From NCBI GenBank assembly GCA_036873755.1, contig JAVTVY010039307.1:1-64000 (forward strand): 64,000 nucleotides of DNA, given 5' to 3'. Within the stretch, counting starts at the first letter, position 1; every line of letters starts with the position of its first letter. The stretch comes from Hanleya hanleyi. Its lineage: Eukaryota > Mollusca > Polyplacophora > Lepidopleurida > Hanleyidae. The position numbers were made by a program, and so were the translations under genes. This document shows positions 34,543 through 45,649 of this stretch, piece by piece. Under the pieces are notes generated by a model. The model was not told the DNA's origin. It saw nothing but the letters and a program-made list of their open reading frames with translations, and searched no databases.

Positions 34543-35350
34543 CTAAAGTGTCGCTGATTCGGCGTAGGCCTTGATCTGCCCATTTTGTAAGATTATTCCA
34601 TTCTGACTTGGGTGCAAAATCGAATAGAAGGTTATTTAATTGAAGATTTTTATCGTTTTTGCTTTCAATACACCGAGCCCATGCCTTCAGTGTGTCTTGC
34701 CAAAATGGGGTTTTGATATCATTTTTCATCATTAATATGCTGGAAATGTCTAGTTTCCAAACATCGTGCCCTACAGGCCGTAAAATATTTTTAACGAGTG
34801 TGCTGTGCACGTTCTCTCTTTCGGTCATTCTCTTGATCCATTTAATTTTTAAATACGAGGCAAAAGTTTGAATGTCTATCATATTTAGCCCCCCGTCACA
34901 CTTCCTAGAGATCACCGTCTTTCGCTTTATTTTGTCTGGTTTTCCATTCCAAATAAAGTTATATAAAATTCTGTCCAAATTGGTCATGAAAGACGCGTGC
35001 GGGTCTGGTAAAGTTGAGAATAAATGTACTAATAGGGGCAGAACAAAAGTTTTGATAATAGTTATTTTTCCTAAGGGGCTCAATTTTCTTCTTGACCAAC
35101 TTCCTAACAGTTTTTTTATTGATGTAATCTTGTCGTTATAATTTTTGTTAATTGTTTCTATCACCGTGGGGTAAAACCATATTCCGAGAAGTTTAAAACC
35201 TCCGGGATCCCAGTTAATCCGATAGTGAGGACACATTTTTACCGTGCTTCCTTTTTTATTGCCAATCCAAACTGCCAGAGATTTGCTTACATTTAATTGG
35301 AGACCAGATGAAGTCCCAAGACACGGAATCGAAAGCTTTTTCGAAGTCAA
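34457..35350 (-). pseudogene. LINE ORF2 RT thumb / connection region
   Basis: Starts within SGLQLNVSKS, the conserved block that normally follows the YADD box, then FKLLGIWFYP, LSPLGKITIIKTFVLPLLVH, LDRILYNFIWNGKPDKIKR and KCDGGLNMIDI, all typical of L1/Tx1-like elements. It lacks the catalytic YADD segment that should precede it. Confidence 0.85.
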
Positions 35351-35659
35351 TCAAGACTAACAGTCCTGGAATATTATTTTCTTCTGTAAAGCTGATAAGA
35401 TCAGACAAAAACCTAGTAATTTCCCCAATAAACCTTCCCTTCATAAATCCTTTCTGTGTTTCGTCTATCAGAGATGGTAATATTTCTCGAATTCTGTTAG
35501 CTATGCATGTTGATATTATTTTATAATCGACGTTTAATAGAGAAATTGGGCGCCAGTTTTTTAGGAATCTTCTGTCTTTGCCTTCCTTCGGTAAGCAAGA
35601 AATATAGCTTTGTTGTTGTAGCGGCGATAAGGTCCCAGTTTTGAAAGCATGTCTGGCAG
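35256..35659 (-). pseudogene. LINE ORF2 RT fingers/palm fragment, truncated by deletion
   Basis: Reads LPKEGKDRRFLKNWRPISLL, then IANRIREILPSLIDETQKGF and LVLIDFEKAFDSVSWDFI, i.e. RT motifs up to the first catalytic aspartate (motif A, DFEKAFD). Right after WDFIW the frame breaks and the sequence jumps to the post-YADD block. Roughly 150 codons of a normal RT are missing there. Upstream it ends at the GGCAG target duplication of the inserted transposon. Confidence 0.85.
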
Positions 35660-35689
35660 CAGGGGCGTCACTAGGATTTTGAAAGGGGG

Positions 35690-36240
35690 GGTGCGAATGT
35701 TTTCAATTTCCAAGGGCGGATCTAGCAAAAAGTTCATGGGGGAGCGAGTCGACTATCACAGCTCAACAGGCGAGGGTCCAGGGGCCGCCCAGGCCCCGGA
35801 AGCTCCAGGGTCCTAGATCGCCGGAGATGCGTTCTAAGCGTTTTCCCGGATATAAATCTGAACATAATGTATGCAGATTTGTGGTTATATTTTCCCGTTT
35901 GTTTCACATTTATAAGCACACATTGATGTTGAAAAAAATTACACCTCATGCCTAAATCCATTTGACTTTCTAGTTATATTTAATACATAAAAAAGATAAC
36001 CTTTACGACAATGAACATTAAAAACCAATACGCTTACCGATATTGACTCACACAAAGCTAAGATAAGATAAGCGAATCCTGTCAAACCAACAGACGAGAT
36101 GCCTTCTACGCGTTTCCCAGAAATAAATCTGAACATAATGTATTTAGATTTAAGGTTCTATTTTCAATTGCTTCACATAAGCACGCATCGATACTGAGAA
36201 AGTATAGCACCTTGTGCCGGTCTGACTTTCTGGTTTAACA
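35690..36240 (-). repeat. Two units of a ~300-bp repeat (matches 58240-59100)
   Basis: On the minus strand: CATTTGACTTTCTAGTTATA, a GCATCGATATTGAAAAA-type block, TTCAGATTTATTTCCGGGAA-type, AACGCATCTCCGG, and GGAGCTTCCGGGGCCTAGGC-type blocks, occurring twice. Confidence 0.75.
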
Positions 36241-36629
36241 TACAAAACAGTCCTAAAACAAACTACGTCACGTGGTGCGCTCGCGGCGATAATGTTTGAT
36301 TTTAGATACACACTGAAACCCCAACTTAAATACTACGCTCACAAACCACATGAATAGATGATGGTATGTTAATTACATAATTCACTTTCGTTTATTTCAT
36401 ATGTATACCAATTTAAGACACTATTTCTACGTAGAATCCCAGGGTTCGCCGGTCCCTCAAAAGAGATTTTTTTTTTGCTGGTTACATCATCCCAGGAACG
36501 CATGCTAAGTATATCTACGGGGTCCGGGGGCATGCCCCAACCGGAAAATTTTGAATTTTTACGCTCGATTCCTGCATTTTAGCGTATTTTAATGCTAAAC
36601 TGGGGTTTGATATCTCACGTAATTTTTGT

Positions 36630-38370
36630 CCCCCGCCTCAACGCGGCCGGGGACTTTAAAATGGTTCTTGCTTCTATGTGTCCGTGCATGCACGGACATG
36701 TCCGTGCATGCACGGACATGTCCGTGCAAATACTTCGTAAACAATAACTTCTAAATGCTTTGTCGGATTCCTCCGAAATTTGGCATCTGCATTCTTTGCG
36801 ACAAGACGTCTCTTGGTATTACGTTTCAGCAAGATCCGCCTGTAGGTGGCGCCACTGGGGTCTTGCTTCTATGTGTTCGTGCATGCACGGACATGTCCGT
36901 GCAAATACTTCGTAAGCAATAACTTCTAAATGCTTTGTCGGATTCCTCCGAAATTTGGCATCTGCATTCTTTGCGACAAGACGTCTCTTGGTATTACGTT
37001 TCAGCAAGATCCGCCTGTAGGTGGCGCCACTGGGGTCTTGCTTCTATGTGTCCGTGCATGCACGGACATGTCCGTGCAAATATTTCGTAAGCAATAACTT
37101 CTAAATGCTTTCTCGGATTCATCCGAAATTTGGCATGTGCATTCTTTGCGACAAGACGTCTCTTGGTATTATGTTTCAGCAAGATCCGCCTGTAGGTGGC
37201 GCCACTGGGTCTTGTTCCAATCTTTAGTGCATGTCCGTGCAAATACTTCGTAAGCGATAACTCCTAAATGCTTTGTCGGATTCCTCAGAAATTTGGCATT
37301 TGCATTCTTTGCGACAAGACGTCTGTTGGTATTTCGTTTCAGCAAGATCCGCTGTAGGTGGCGCCACTGGGTCTTGTTCCAATCTTTAGTGCATGTCCGT
37401 GGATGTTCGTGCAAATGCTTCGTAAGCGATAACTCCTAAATGCTTTGTCGGATTCCTCCGAAATTTGGCATCTGCATTCTTTGCGACAAGACGTCTGTTG
37501 GTATTACGTTTCAGCAAGATCCGCCCGTAGGTGGCGCCACTGGGTCTTGTTCCAATATTTAGTGCATGTCCGTGCAAATTCTGCGTAAGCGATAACTCCT
37601 AAATGCTTTGTCGGATTCCTCCGAAATTTGGCATCTGCATTCTTTGCGACAAGACGTCGCTGGTATTACGTTTCAGCAAGATCCGCCTGTAGGTGGCGCC
37701 ACTGGGTCTTGTTCCAATCTTTAATGCATGTCCGTTCATGTTTGTTCAAATCCTTCGCGAGCGATAACTTTCGAACAATTTGTCGGATTTCTTCGAAATT
37801 TGGTAAATGCATTCCCTGCGACAAAACACCGTTGGTGATGCGTTTCAGCAAAATCCACCCTGGCGCCACTAGAGTTCATTCCATTATTCCATGCTGCAAG
37901 TGATAATTTGGCATGCATTTACCATGCCAGGAGCTGTTGCTTGGGATTGCCTTTCGCTCACTTGCACTCACAGGTGGCGCCACCTGGTGGCAACATCACA
38001 AATTTGTTCCCGGGTAATAACTTGAGAACTGACCATCGGATTCTTCTCAAATTTTGTATGAATGTACCGTGACATAAGATGTCGCTTGATAATGCATTTC
38101 ACTGACTTGCGCATAGAGGTGGCGTCACCTGGTGTCAAAATCTAAATTTGGTTTCTGGGCAATAACTTGAGGACCCTCATCGGATTCTTCTCAAATTTGG
38201 TATGCAGATGTCCCCACGATACCATGTTCCTTGGGATTGTATTTTTCCCGCTTCTGCCTACAGGTGGCGTCTCCTGGTGGAAAAATTTGTTTCCGGGCAA
38301 TAATTTGGCAACTGCTCATCAGATTATTCTCAAATTTTGTATTCATATGTGACCCGCCCCAAATAACATG
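36630..38370 (-). repeat. Degenerate ~175-bp satellite-like element, minus-oriented copy
   Basis: Unit starts at 36731, 36906, 37081, 37244, 37416, 37579 and 37751 give periods of 175, 175, 163, 172, 163 and 172 bp. Each unit has TGTCGGATTCCTCCGAAATT, GCGACAAGACGTCT, GTTTCAGCAAGATCCGCC and GGTGGCGCCACTGG. Longer units carry palindromic TCCGTGCATGCACGGA. Beyond 37870 the modules diverge, as in the plus copy at 25036. The ends (TTTTTGTCCCCCGC and CATATGTGACCCGCCCCAAA) match the other copy's ends. Confidence 0.85.
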
Positions 38371-38927
38371 AACACCGGTGGGCATCTAGTACCGGCAATA
38401 ACTTGAGGACCCTCTTCAGAGTCTCAAAGTTCATATGCCGATACCATGACATGAGATGTCATTTGGGATTGTGTTTTGCCTGCTTGCACCTACAGGTGGT
38501 GACTCCTTGTGGCAAAGTCTAAATTGGTTTCTGGGCAATAGGTTGAGGATGCCTTCATATTCTTGTCAAATTTAGTTTGCAGATAATATGCCATGAGTTG
38601 TCTCTTGGGGTTGCATTTCGGTTACATAATTTTCATGCTACATGGTAAAGAAAATATATTACAGTAGCAATCAACATTCAGTCAGCCATTCGGAGTTGAT
38701 CTCAAAACCTGGGAAGGTGGAAATACCCCTCTGCTTCTTACGCCTGTGAAGTAGCTGTTGCCATCCTCATGAATATCTTCTGAAACCGACAGCGCTTATA
38801 AATATTGCTGCCATTTTGGCGGGGGACCTAGCATCCTCTGGCTGCTTGTTGTATTTCCAATCTACGGGCAAAAAGGGGGGTGCGTTCGCACCACACGCAC
38901 CATGGGTAGCGACGCCCTTGGGCAGAT

Positions 38928-39375
38928 CTTAACAGAAATATTCCCACACCTTCCTTCTTGCGACCCAAAACATAGCATGTTCAAATTGATAAAACAAATG
39001 CTTCCTTTGTATTTGGTCGTTCCTGAAAATGCGGCACGGATTGCTCATCCTATATTATGAATGTGATACTTTGGTGTGATGTAGAATATATGTCTGTCAT
39101 GCAATCACTGCACTGTTTTCAGTTAACGCAGTCATATTTTTGCTTTAATGGGAAATCCTTCTTGTAAAACGCAAAGAACTGGCACAATAATTTTCGCATG
39201 TTTTACAGGTTTATTATGAAACGAGATGTCACGAGACCAACTTTCTTCAGAATGACAGAATGGTTTAGGCTCATTTCACCAGCTGTCACAGCTATTAGAG
39301 TCTGAACTCGCCAACTCGGCATTTTTGCCAATCAACTGACATGCTGCTGGTAAGAGAGCAATAAAAGTTGGCGAA
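38928..39375. other. Possible LINE continuation, then spacer
   Basis: If the transposon and one GGCAG are removed, the minus strand runs from IFLLRS (about 38930-38950) straight into ARHAFKTGTLSP of the RT fragment, the expected order of an L1/Tx1-like RT. Further upstream the frame is unclear. Confidence 0.45.
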
Positions 39376-39744
39376 ATGAGACGACACCGACAGAATAATA
39401 TTTACGGTTGCCCGTTCAAGTTTGAGAGATTTCTGCGTTCACATTCTTTTCAACAAACATGCGCACTTGCAGAGGGACGAATTCGTTTAGTGATTCAAGA
39501 TTTGACCGACCTCCGGAGCTTTGCCATACAGACACTGCATTATTCCCAGTGCATGCGTGTTAGACAAAAGAGTCGACTGAAAGCACGCGGACTAAAATTC
39601 CTAACGGATTACCTTTCCTATTACACCGGCTGCCGTATGGACCATTACCGATACCAGAAACACTCCACTAGATGGCGCTTCGGTCGACCATCGTATACTC
39701 CATACTGCTTGTATGTTATCATTTACTGCAATCCCCCAACGTAG
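39376..39744 (+). CDS. Hypothetical 122-codon ORF
   Basis: Uninterrupted plus-strand ORF, Arg- and Tyr-rich, with no domain I recognise. A CTCF-like motif lies inside (39665-39679). It could be a transposon fragment or chance; no promoter, splice sites or neighbour supports a function. Confidence 0.15.
   Translation: MRRHRQNNIYGCPFKFERFLRSHSFQQTCALAEGRIRLVIQDLTDLRSFAIQTLHYSQCMRVRQKSRLKARGLKFLTDYLSYYTGCRMDHYRYQKHSTRWRFGRPSYTPYCLYVIIYCNPPT
39665..39679 (+). promoter_or_regulatory. CTCF-consensus-like motif, copy 1
   Basis: CCACTAGATGGCGCT. The exact complement occurs at 47636-47650. Confidence 0.4.
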
Positions 39745-39889
39745 AATCAGTGTATATTTATGCTCACGGACGCATCGCGTGAATGAGAGCATTTGGGAAA
39801 TGACATTGAAAATTAATTAATATCCGTTCAACGTATTTGTTGAAAACCTAAGAGAGAGGTGAATCTGTTGATGTCATTATGTGATATTT

Positions 39890-40330
39890 GTTTCATTGAG
39901 TGTTGTCACTCTGGGAATCACTGCTGAGCGCCAACTTCACAACACAAATGTTATTCTAGCTTCAGGAAAAAGTCAAAAGTACACGATTATATATATGTGA
40001 TAGTTTTGTTATTTGTTTGAATCTCAAGAGTAGATACTGTTAGTTGGTTTCATGTACTGCACGATATCAGTTACATATAGATGTATTACTTTGAGAAATC
40101 ACCCTTAGAGCGCGGACGCTAGAAAATGTTGCTGTCTGGTTTCAGTAAAATGTCGAAAGTGTACGATTAGTCATTTGTGATAGTTGTGTTATTTGTTTGA
40201 ATCTCAAGAGAAGATATTTTGCTAATTGGTCCCATATACTGTGCCATATCTGTTTCGAGTGAGTTATCACCAAGGGAAATCAATTTTAGAGCCCCGGGGG
40301 TAGTACAGAAATGTTAAAATCAAACGAATA
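39890..40330 (+). repeat. ~180-bp tandem duplication, about 2.5 copies
   Basis: GTGATAGTTTTGTTATTTGT and TTGAATCTCAAGAG recur about 180 bp apart (near 39995 and 40177), with AGAGCGC- and AAATGTT-type blocks before each copy and a third partial copy ending near 40330. Confidence 0.75.
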
Positions 40331-41084
40331 GGATTTCACAATTGCGATAAATTGACCGCTCTGATCTTTCGAGTGGAAACCCGCACCTCTAATTAATGCG
40401 ACGACAACTATTGATTATATCAGTGGGGGATGGGAACTCCATATTAATTTCCATAAACTGCTAACATCGAAAGTTCGAGTAAATATCAGTAAATCAAAAG
40501 AGACTTCATTTCTATCCAGGGAACGTTTTCAACATATCTCAAAGGTCAAATGTCCAAATACCTGGGCGGGGTGTAAAGGGACGGGTGATATGTGCGAATG
40601 GAAGAGGTTATATTAGTAATGGAAACTTGTTTTGGATAATTTTCAGACGTCCCGGTAAATTCTATTTTAAAATAGAATTTTTAATCTAGATACAAAATGA
40701 TGTTTTCTGTTACATTTTGACAGTACATTCTCGATTTGTAAAAACTTTCAGACTTCTGGTGTGACGTAAACAGTTGATAGATCTCGAACTCAATCTCGAC
40801 TCTCGAGTTTTGGACTGCATGGACATGCTCATTTCCTCAAAACTAGATGTGAAACGATATAACTTTACTGGGGTCGGCATATCCTTGACGACGGGTGGCG
40901 TTCACGGCCTCAGCAAAGTCCTTGAATCAAGCGTCGGGTGTAAACTCCATCACTTGGTAGACATTGATGACTTCGAGCACGTGACGCAAGTCCCATCGCA
41001 GTAAAGGGTTGCCCAGCAGGATTTTGTTGCCTTGTATACTTCCGATTAAGTGAGTTGTTCTGGCGAATCAGATTGATTTATTTA
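40331..41084. other. Stretch without recognisable gene
   Basis: AT-rich. An ORF of 76 codons at 40774-41004 has no recognised domain. Confidence 0.4.
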
Positions 41085-41960
41085 GTATTTCTGTCTGTGG
41101 TCTGTGAATCACCTTAGGATTATTGATTTCTTGATCTTTGGTCGACCATCTCTATCTGTACTGTCTATGGTCCGTGAATCTCCTAAGGATTATATGATTT
41201 CTTGATCTTTGGCCGACCATCTATCTGTACTGTCTGTGGTCCGTGAATCTCCTTAGGATTATACGATTTTTTGATCGTTGGTCGACCATCTCTATCTGTA
41301 CTGTCTACGTCCCGTGAATCTCCTAAGGATTATATGATTTCTTGATCTTTGGTCGACTGTCTCTATCTGTACTGGCTATGGCCCGTGAATCTCCTTAGGA
41401 TTATACGATTTCTTGATCTTTGGTCGACCATCTCTATCTGTACTCTCTACGTCCCGTGAATCTCCTAAGGATTATATGATTTCTTGATCTTTGGTCGACT
41501 GCCTCTATCTGTACTGGCTATGGCCCGTGAATCTCCTTAGGATTATACGATTTCTTGATCTTTGGTCGACCATCTCTATCTGTACTGGCTATGACCATTG
41601 AATCTCCTAAGGATTATATGATTTTTTGATCTTTGGTCCACCATCTATCTGTACTGGCTATGGCCAGTGAATTTCCTTAGGATTATACGATTTCTTGATC
41701 TTTGGTCGACCATCTCTATCTGTACTGGCTATGACCATTGAATCTCCTAAGGATTATATGATTTCTTGATCTTTGGTCGACCATCTATCTGTACTGGCTA
41801 TGGCCAGTGCATCGCCTTAGGATTATTCGATTTCTTGATGTTTGGTTAACCATCTCTATCTGTATTGGCTATGGTCCGTGAACCGCCTTAGGATTATATG
41901 CTTTCTTGATCTTTGGTCGGCCATCTAGCTGTACTGTGCATGGTCCGTGAATATCAGGTT
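41085..41960 (+). repeat. Satellite of ~70-bp monomers with alternating A/B subtypes
   Basis: About twelve monomers: TCTATCTGTACTG, CCGTGAATCTCCT, AGGATTATA.GATTTCTTGA and TCTTTGGTCGACCATC. Two subtypes alternate strictly over the central part: A has CCTTAGGATTATACGA and B has CCTAAGGATTATATGA. The two 7-mers CCTTAGG and CCTAAGG are reverse complements. The strict alternation means the true unit is a ~140-bp dimer (higher-order repeat). Confidence 0.95.
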
Positions 41961-42059
41961 GTGTCGAGCTCAGGTTTTCTTCTCCAAATTGTGGTATGAC
42001 GACTTAGGTTCGACGCATTGTGCTATTTAGGGGTACGCCCGAAAGACAGTCGTCATAAA

Positions 42060-42571
42060 TGGGAATGATTTTTCTTACCCCTTCAGCTAGGGGGCTGAAA
42101 CTTACCACAGCATATCTTTGGGTCAGGCTCTACCAGAATCCAAGCTGGTCACCTTGATGACGTCAAAGTGACGTCATTTTCAAAAACAGCATTTTTTGTC
42201 GATTTTTCAGTCAGATTTTCCGTATTTTTTTATTTATGCAATTTCTCAGCAAAAACTGCCTGATAAATTGGTAAATATCAATGTGATGTGAAATGAAATA
42301 GTTTTTGCCCGTTTTTAATCTCGGAAATCCCGAAATTTTGAAGAAATATAACAAAAACATAACTTTTCTGGGAGCCACGTAGCCGCCATCTTGAATTTTC
42401 CCATGATCCTCTGCTCGGGGGGATCATGCAAATAGGTTCAGCATGACCCCAATACAGTAAACTAAAACGTCACGGAATTTCGGCTTTCCATTTTTTTGTT
42501 GTTCCGGAGATAGCACAGAAAGTTTGGTAGGGGGGGGGGGAGGGGGAGGGGCCAAGGCCAGGTAGGGTTAA
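42060..42571 (+). mobile_element. piggyBac-like MITE, copy 1 (5' end missing)
   Basis: Matches 54470-55070 from TTTTTCTTACCCCTT.AGCTA to GGCCAGGTAGGGTTAA. The right terminus ends in TTAA (42568-42571). The left TTAACCC end is absent. Carries two TGACGTCA motifs (42158-42165 and 42169-42176). Confidence 0.8.
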
Positions 42572-42589
42572 TGATTATTCGTCTGAAAT

Positions 42590-42651
42590 GGTCCATCGCT
42601 ATATAGCTGAAATATTGCTGAACGCGACGTTAAACCTTAATTCTCTCTCTA

Positions 42652-42686
<35 letters not shown>

Positions 42687-42690
42687 ATCA
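42590..42690 (+). repeat. LINE/SINE 3' tail with (CT)n
   Basis: TATATAGCTGAAATATTGCT, then GAACGCGACGTTAAACC, then (TCTC)n/(TATCTC)n. The same tail follows LINE coding sequence at 51185-51255, so this is a severely 5'-truncated LINE or a SINE using its tail. Confidence 0.8.
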
Positions 42691-43839
42691 TTGAGGCTGT
42701 TTTGCGTGAGGTTGAGTGACAGCAGGGATGACGCATTTCCGGTCGAAGTCACTTCCGGGTCAAAGGTCATTTTCCCGTCACTCCTGGGGATGACATCGAA
42801 TCCGGCAGACGACGTGACTTCCAGGGTCAAAGGCCACCGTGTCTTTCCGGTAAGGTAAGGGGTATGAAAAAATAAAAATATGAATAGATTTTTCCCCACT
42901 GGTTTTCTTCAGTAAAATTATCGAGTAAAACTCTTCGGGTGTGACGCTGTTTGGGTCATTGAACTTGCATTCTGTGTATTTAATGTGATGGGTACTCCAT
43001 AAATACGTGGGTCAATAACATCGTGCGACATCTATACCTTACATCGAGCAGCCTGCCGCCATTTTCTACGGAACTGGCTCCTCGTATGTTGGCGGTATAG
43101 ATGCACAATGGCAAGCGGGTGTGGTCTATATGAGAGCATTCGCCAAACACATCGATGGTATATTGACCTGCATCAATATCATATCGAAGGATGCGGGGTC
43201 GTCCCAATGTCGATGAAAACTGGTCAGAATCTCATGACACCGTTCAAGCGGCTCTTCAGGACAGGTCGCAAACCGTTGTATTTGCAAACCGTTAATTATC
43301 AAATTGTCGTTTCTATACACACGTTTACTGTACATGGAATAGAACAAGCCTTTTGGCTTGATTCCAGCCAGTTATAATGGAAATATGTGTTTGCTTATGT
43401 TGGAAATTACATATGGTGAATACAAAATCAAATTAAGGCAAGGAAGTCTTCAACAAACCCTTCCAACAGTTTCTGAAAGCTGTTCTTCCTTCACACGTAC
43501 AACGACATCAACATTTCTTTCGTGGAAAGGGGCAACAAGACATTCGAGGTCTGCATGTAAAACAAATTACGGCCATGAATACAAGGCGGTACTTCCAAAA
43601 CAGATATGGCCGGTTACAATCGAGTCACTGGAGTATTCGGAGAGCACCCATCACTGTTAACGAGCACAAGTTCGATGTATCTTGTGCCCCATACAACCAC
43701 AACCATGACAGAAGGAGGTATTCAGTATCGGGAACCTTGTATTGGGTAGTAAATTCAAGGGCAAGTTCGAGTACATCCCAACTGAAGCGATGAAAACTTT
43801 CTCGTCAAACGCCGTTTATCCCGACAACCGCGAGTGTAT
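42691..43839. other. Stretch with DR1-like motifs; possible remnants of the adjacent virus-like locus
   Basis: GGGTCAAAGGTCA (42757-42769) and GGGTCAAAGGCCA (about 42823) are nuclear-receptor DR1-like. From 43100 several overlapping ~70-100-codon ORFs on both strands lie just upstream of the virus-like cluster. They show no clear domain and may be shattered parts of it. Confidence 0.35.
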
Positions 43840-44504
43840 GAAAGACATTCAAGGTGAGTCATTGTAAGGGCCGTCATGAACAAGAATTGCAGGCCTTCAA
43901 TTGGCTACTACACCGCGGAACGTATCCTCAATACCGAGTATCGGCGAGGCAAGACGTGAAATGGCAAGGCTGGTTGAGTTGGTTCAATTTCTCGGTCGCG
44001 GTCAACCAGATCAAATGGCTTTACAGACCGGAACCACCGACGACAGCGTTCATTTGACGCTCAACCATGAACACAGTGCTATGGACAAAGCACAATTAGG
44101 CTTTGTTGTGATACTACGTACCCTGCTGGGTATCTCGTAAGGAGGTGTATTTTATGACGTAACATATCAGATCTCTCATCATCCCCGTAGGACAAAGTCT
44201 CTAGCCGTGAGTTCAAGAGACATAAACCCAAACGCGACCTCTACGCTAGCGTCAGTCTAACCTCGCCCGGCCCCAGTGACCACCACCGCACCAATTATAC
44301 ATACCAGGTTAAGACACACACCTAGTAATATAGCGAGCTCTACGCATGAAGACCCACCTTATCCGTTCATCCACAGTGAACGTCCTAACGTGCCGACAAC
44401 GGCGAAAAACGTCGCTGCACCGACTCCGATCCACACGTACCAAGTAATACCAGAGCGAATTGCCACGTCAGCGGATACACCTCCAACCATGGACCCTCGG
44501 TGGC

Positions 44505-44930
44505 AGCACCTCTTCATCTGTCTCGTTGCGCGGGGCCAACGGGATCGGGGAAGACGCCTTCGTCCAGAAACTCGCCGACAGCATTATTTCCCCACCTATT
44601 GTCTGGGCCGCGTGGTGTTATGAAGAATGCGACGCATGCGATGATGCCCCACATGACGTTCGTGGAAGGACTACCAAATTTGGCTAATTTGAAACCAGAC
44701 ACTGGTGATCATGGGTTATCTCATGGCGGAACCGATGATCAGGTGATCCAGCTATTTACCAAAGGCAGTTATCTTCGCAGCTCAATCTCATCTACGTTGT
44801 GCAGAATCTGTTCGGCAAAAACAAAAAACATCCGAACATCAGCTTGAATGACCACTACCTGATGGTGTTTAGAAAACCTAGAGACACCCTCAACACGGTT
44901 ATATACTCTTTGACCTGAAGCAAGACACCC
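44505..44930 (+). pseudogene. Packaging-type P-loop ATPase, frameshifted
   Basis: A Walker A motif (GPTGSGKT) lies near 44533-44556 in one frame. The following segment (FVQKLADSII) continues in a second frame from about 44555, and FVEGLPNLANLKPDT returns to the first frame near 44655-44700. The region where a Walker B motif is expected (about 44710-44730) is disrupted, and later segments (LFTKGS, and further on KPRDTL) fall in different frames. At least four frame changes are therefore present and no product can be made. In related virus-like elements such ATPases pump the genome into the capsid. Family name and role are inferred from the motif order. Confidence 0.6.
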
Positions 44931-45301
44931 CGGCCGCTCCCAACTGCGGACGCATGTCCTTTCCGGAGAGACTCATTTCGTGTACGTGTAATAAGGCTAA
45001 ACATATTATTTTAACCCACTCACAGTGGCTCCCCCATGGTTGTTCATGTTGTCTCCGTAGTTAACAATGGAAAGGGCAGGGTTGTGTGTTCCAGTGTTAG
45101 TTTTGCATGTGGTCAGCTCGAGTACGGAAGCATGCCCCGACGCTCCGGTTACTAAATACAGCTCTGTCCCATTTGGTCCGGACTACTGTCAGTGGAGACG
45201 ATCCCGCTCTTGTACGCTATCTATGTGAGAATGGAATATCTTAAAAGGAAACGTTTCGCTGATTCCGGTCCAGGGGTCTAAGTTGGCCACAAGAAAGGAC
45301 C

Positions 45302-45649
45302 TTGGCGCAAAACAGAAACCCGCAAGCACAGAAGAAGAATACATGTATCTTGCAGAAAAGACGGGATTCTCCGGGCTATCTTAGCGCCTTTTACCGCTTC
45401 AGTGTTAAGTCCCATACTGTCTGGACAATTCGGTCGACAATGAACCACACGAAAAAAATGATCCTCATCGAACCACGCCTGCTACACACCCTACAATCTC
45501 CGTATCCGATCCCACCTACGTTGAAGACGACGAACACGCTCGATCAAGAGATGCAACAGATTCTACAACGACCCGAGTTAAGAGATAGTGAGAAAGTACA
45601 GCAGTATTATCAGACGTTTCAATGGTACATCACGTTCGGTACATATTAA
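45302..45649 (+). pseudogene. Small virus-like gene downstream of the ATPase (fragment)
   Basis: The second half, starting MNHTKKMILIEPRLLHTLQS (about 45439), has the composition and order of a short protein I associate with the same gene neighbourhood: a KKM.LI.PRLL start and an EM..IL.R.EL.D.EK...Y end. The first half is in a frame full of basic residues without a match, and an alternative frame there looks equally plausible, suggesting a frameshift. Function unknown. Confidence 0.4.

Larger units (their letters stand above)
32861..35659 (-). mobile_element. LINE (L1/Tx1-like), 3' portion, defective and interrupted
   Basis: The minus strand encodes the C-terminal half of an RT followed by a long 3' region and a poly(A) tail, seen as the T-run at 32861-32884. 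The RT portion is interrupted on its upstream side by the DNA transposon at 35660. An internal deletion has removed the YADD region, with a frameshift at the junction, and another frame change lies near 34500. A (CA)n/(TG)n microsatellite (33540-33605) lies in the 3' UTR. Confidence 0.85.
35660..38920. mobile_element. Non-autonomous DNA transposon with CAGGGGCGTC termini, inserted in the LINE
   Basis: Left end CAGGGGCGTCACTAGG (35660) and right end GTAGCGACGCCCTTG (38920) form an imperfect terminal inverted repeat. Both are flanked by the 5-bp duplication GGCAG (35655-35659 and 38921-38925). Inside are two inverted-oriented units of a ~300-bp repeat (35690-36240), a spacer, and a degenerate ~175-bp array element (36630-38370). 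No transposase is seen. The terminal sequence resembles ends common among hAT-like elements, but hAT normally makes 8-bp duplications, so the superfamily remains open. Confidence 0.75.

Noticed and set aside
36650..37870. CRISPR-like regular repeats
   Set aside because: Whole 163-175-bp units are repeated with no variable spacers; satellite-like.
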